Assembly (NCBI GenBank): GCA_964587165.1
Contig: CAZPKH010000044.1
Coordinates: forward strand, 1-15,358
Direction of reading: 5' to 3'
DNA length: 15,358 bases
Source: CAZPKH01 sp964587165
Lineage (GTDB): Bacteria > Bacteroidota > Bacteroidia > Bacteroidales > Muribaculaceae
Positions 13,753 to 15,358 of this stretch are shown piece by piece (position 1 is the stretch's first letter; each line of letters starts with the position of its first letter). The position numbers and the translations under genes are program-made. A model generated the notes under the pieces. That model was not told the DNA's origin. It saw only the letters and a program-made list of their open reading frames with translations, and ran no database searches.

Positions 13753-14384
13753 TCCTTTATCTCGTTTCCGGTGAAAGTGATTACAATATGTTTTTCGGGT
13801 TTTCCAGCAATATGAGAATAATTTTCAGGCGCAGCCCAGAAACAAGTGGCGCACACTTTAACATCTTTTTCGCGCCAATTAGGGCAATGTTCGCACGACC
13901 ATGACTTTGCACGATTGGCTGATGGGCAAAGCAACATGAATGATTCTAAATTGTCTTCTTGCGGCTCGCCTCCAATTTCAAATGGAATTCTATGATCAAC
14001 TTGTAAAAATCGTTCCTCTATTTCTTGATTATATACAAAGCATCTCGCGCCATAACGCTCGATTAACGCATTGCGTAGAGCCGATGACAAAGCAGTACGT
14101 CCCGCAGCTTTGGATATTTTGTTTTCAATAAAAACAGGACTGCCAAAACGATACGCACCAATACTGCGTCCATCAGATGATTTAATTTTAAAAGTTTCTA
14201 CATTCACACCTCTCTCTCGCACATCCCGCACAGCTCTTGGAGGGTGTTTGTATCCGTAGATTTTCTCTAGTTCTTCAGTTGAGATGCTACCATGCTCCAA
14301 TATATGTTTGATAACGGTAGCTGGACGCTTGTCTGTAATTTTGAGCAACCTTTTTAAATCCGTTTTTGAAATATTCATACGCAT
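13656..14384 (-). CDS. HNH endonuclease, probable type II restriction enzyme
   Basis: The 242-residue protein carries an HNH (beta-beta-alpha metal) nuclease core: QVDHRIPFEIGG (128-139, with D130-H131), N145 in EDNLESFMLLC, and the ANRAKS segment (156-161). The two flanking Cys pairs of classic HNH zinc ribbons are each reduced to one Cys (C115, C153). A separate pair, C164-x2-C167 and C178-x2-C181, follows and probably binds zinc. The N-terminal ~80 residues look like a winged-helix DNA-binding part (TVIKHILEHGSISTEELEKIYG). It overlaps the methyltransferase gene by 10 bp from ATG 14384, or by a 4-bp ATGA from the second ATG at 14378. This pairing makes it the likely cognate restriction enzyme; the recognition site cannot be read. 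A solitary defence or homing HNH role is less likely. Confidence 0.82.
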   Translation of the reverse strand: MRMNISKTDLKRLLKITDKRPATVIKHILEHGSISTEELEKIYGYKHPPRAVRDVRERGVNVETFKIKSSDGRSIGAYRFGSPVFIENKISKAAGRTALSSALRNALIERYGARCFVYNQEIEERFLQVDHRIPFEIGGEPQEDNLESFMLLCPSANRAKSWSCEHCPNWREKDVKVCATCFWAAPENYSHIAGKPEKHIVITFTGNEIKDYESLIRLVGVEDAEKTIKELIKDFLQSSEHK

Positions 14385-15283
14385 TCTGAAAATAGCGTTT
14401 TCTGGACAGGAATTTTAACTGTAATTTCTTGCAGCCCCTTGGATAGGTACAACGCCTCCAAAGTTACTTCCTTTCTACCTAATAAAAGACTCTGACTCGA
14501 CAATCCAGCTTTTAGCAATATTTTTTTCAAATTTAAGTGAGTAGGGAGATCTTCTCCATAATGTTTATCGCCGCAAGACCCGTCGTAACTGATTATATAA
14601 TCAATATTTCTACGATTGAGATTTTCAAGCGCCTCAACAAAATGGCTATAGTCGATACCTGCATAGTATCGATTATCCCTGTAAGAACATACACCTTGAT
14701 ATGGTGGATCCATATATACAATGTCACCGGGGACAGCAGTATCTAATATCTTGCGATAATCTTCAGATAGGAAAGTCGTCTTACCTTTTAATAAGTAGGA
14801 AATTTGACGGGCATTATTCAAAAGAGTTTGTGGTCTTGTCCCATGTCTGCGCTTATCCGGAGATTGGTTAAAAAAACCGTTATTGCCATATCTTACAGAT
14901 CCTTTGACGCATCTTGCCAAAAGATACATCATGTGTGCAGGATCGGTCTGCCCTTCATTAAATTCAGATCTAATCTTATAGTAATGCTGGACAAAACCAT
15001 CGGAATATTCAAACTGCTCGTTCCATAGTTCTGTATACTCCTTTACAAAGACATCAGGTTGTTCAACAACTGCTCTGATAAGCTCTACTAACGGACTGTT
15101 AAGATCATTAATAACAAATTTTTGGGACATACCTCTAAATGCAACAGCCATAGTTATAGCTGCCATACCGGCAAACGGTTCAATTAAACGAGAGAATTTT
15201 CTGGGAAAATATTGCAATATTTGAGGAGCCAACGACCGTTTTGATCCTTGGTATTGAACAATATGAGGTACGTTTAATTTCAT
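14375..15283 (-). CDS. D12-class DNA adenine N6-methyltransferase
   Basis: This 302-residue enzyme is a Dam/M.DpnIIA-type (D12) methyltransferase that transfers methyl from AdoMet to adenine N6 in a specific sequence. Motifs in alpha-class order are YQGSK (11-15, motif X), EPFAGMAAITMA (35-46, motif I), VINDLN (57-62), FLSEDYRKIL (171-180) and the catalytic DPPYQG (192-197, motif IV). Length fits the family. The ATG at 15283 is preferred: a TTG at 15289 and the open frame reaching the window edge only add residues that read through the 31-bp repeat. It overlaps the HNH gene, so the two are very likely a type II restriction-modification pair. The target sequence is unknown. AT-rich composition compared with the core genes suggests transfer. 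Confidence 0.92.
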   Translation of the reverse strand: MKLNVPHIVQYQGSKRSLAPQILQYFPRKFSRLIEPFAGMAAITMAVAFRGMSQKFVINDLNSPLVELIRAVVEQPDVFVKEYTELWNEQFEYSDGFVQHYYKIRSEFNEGQTDPAHMMYLLARCVKGSVRYGNNGFFNQSPDKRRHGTRPQTLLNNARQISYLLKGKTTFLSEDYRKILDTAVPGDIVYMDPPYQGVCSYRDNRYYAGIDYSHFVEALENLNRRNIDYIISYDGSCGDKHYGEDLPTHLNLKKILLKAGLSSQSLLLGRKEVTLEALYLSKGLQEITVKIPVQKTLFSECV

Positions 15284-15303
15284 AATCAATAATAAAAATT
15301 TAA

Positions 15304-15334
15304 GAAGGCGGGAGGTTGACTCTCGCCTTCGCAG
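15304..15334. repeat. 31-bp hairpin repeat, copy 2
   Basis: This is an exact direct copy of 13437-13467, placed 20 bp upstream of the methyltransferase ATG. The two copies are 1867 bp apart (start to start) and enclose the restriction-modification pair and the small remnant. Bases outside the 31 bp differ between the copies, so the repeat boundaries are sharp. Confidence 0.9.
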
Positions 15335-15358
15335 GTTTGTTGTGGGGGTCTGGGTGAT

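Overview
The window looks like chromosomal DNA from a gut-type Bacteroidales bacterium; Muribaculaceae is my best guess but is not proven. Four things point there: promoter -7 boxes of the TAnnTTTG type, weak or absent Shine-Dalgarno sequences, a secreted protein with a type IX-like C-terminal tail, and purH placed directly ahead of the mre/mrd cell-elongation genes. No rRNA, tRNA or CRISPR array is visible.

Layout. Positions 1-434 hold the last codons of an upstream gene, then an AT-rich spacer with a well-formed Bacteroidales promoter and a doubtful 41-codon ORF. A secreted protein of unknown function follows (435-1376, +) and ends at a 24-bp perfect hairpin shared with the convergent gene. 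From 10942 down to 1450 lies a dense minus-strand core. The purH-mreB-mreC-mreD-mrdA-rodA run carries the last two steps of IMP synthesis followed by the elongasome: MreB filaments, the MreC and MreD scaffolds, the PBP2 transpeptidase and the RodA glycosyltransferase. The pyrB-pyrI-flavin reductase run has its own promoter and makes the ATCase catalytic and regulatory subunits plus a flavin-binding protein. Genes in these runs overlap or are tightly spaced. Three elongation genes (mreC, mrdA, rodA) use GTG starts.

From 10943 to 11594 there is no intact gene. This spacer holds the purH promoter, a 191-bp MITE-like element with 26-bp inverted ends and a TTA target duplication, and a stretch that may be a broken minus-strand gene or a folded RNA. 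A secreted protein resembling MORN-2/YwqK proteins follows (11595-12950, +) and ends in a hairpin terminator.

The right end (13108-15358) is visibly more AT-rich and looks acquired. It carries an orphan MNT-type nucleotidyltransferase, a possible small gene remnant, an HNH endonuclease and a D12-class adenine methyltransferase. The last two overlap and form a likely type II restriction-modification pair. Two identical 31-bp hairpin repeats bracket the pair and are the most interesting structural signal in the window. No clearly new system is proven; the best leads are this repeat-bracketed cassette and the MITE insertion.
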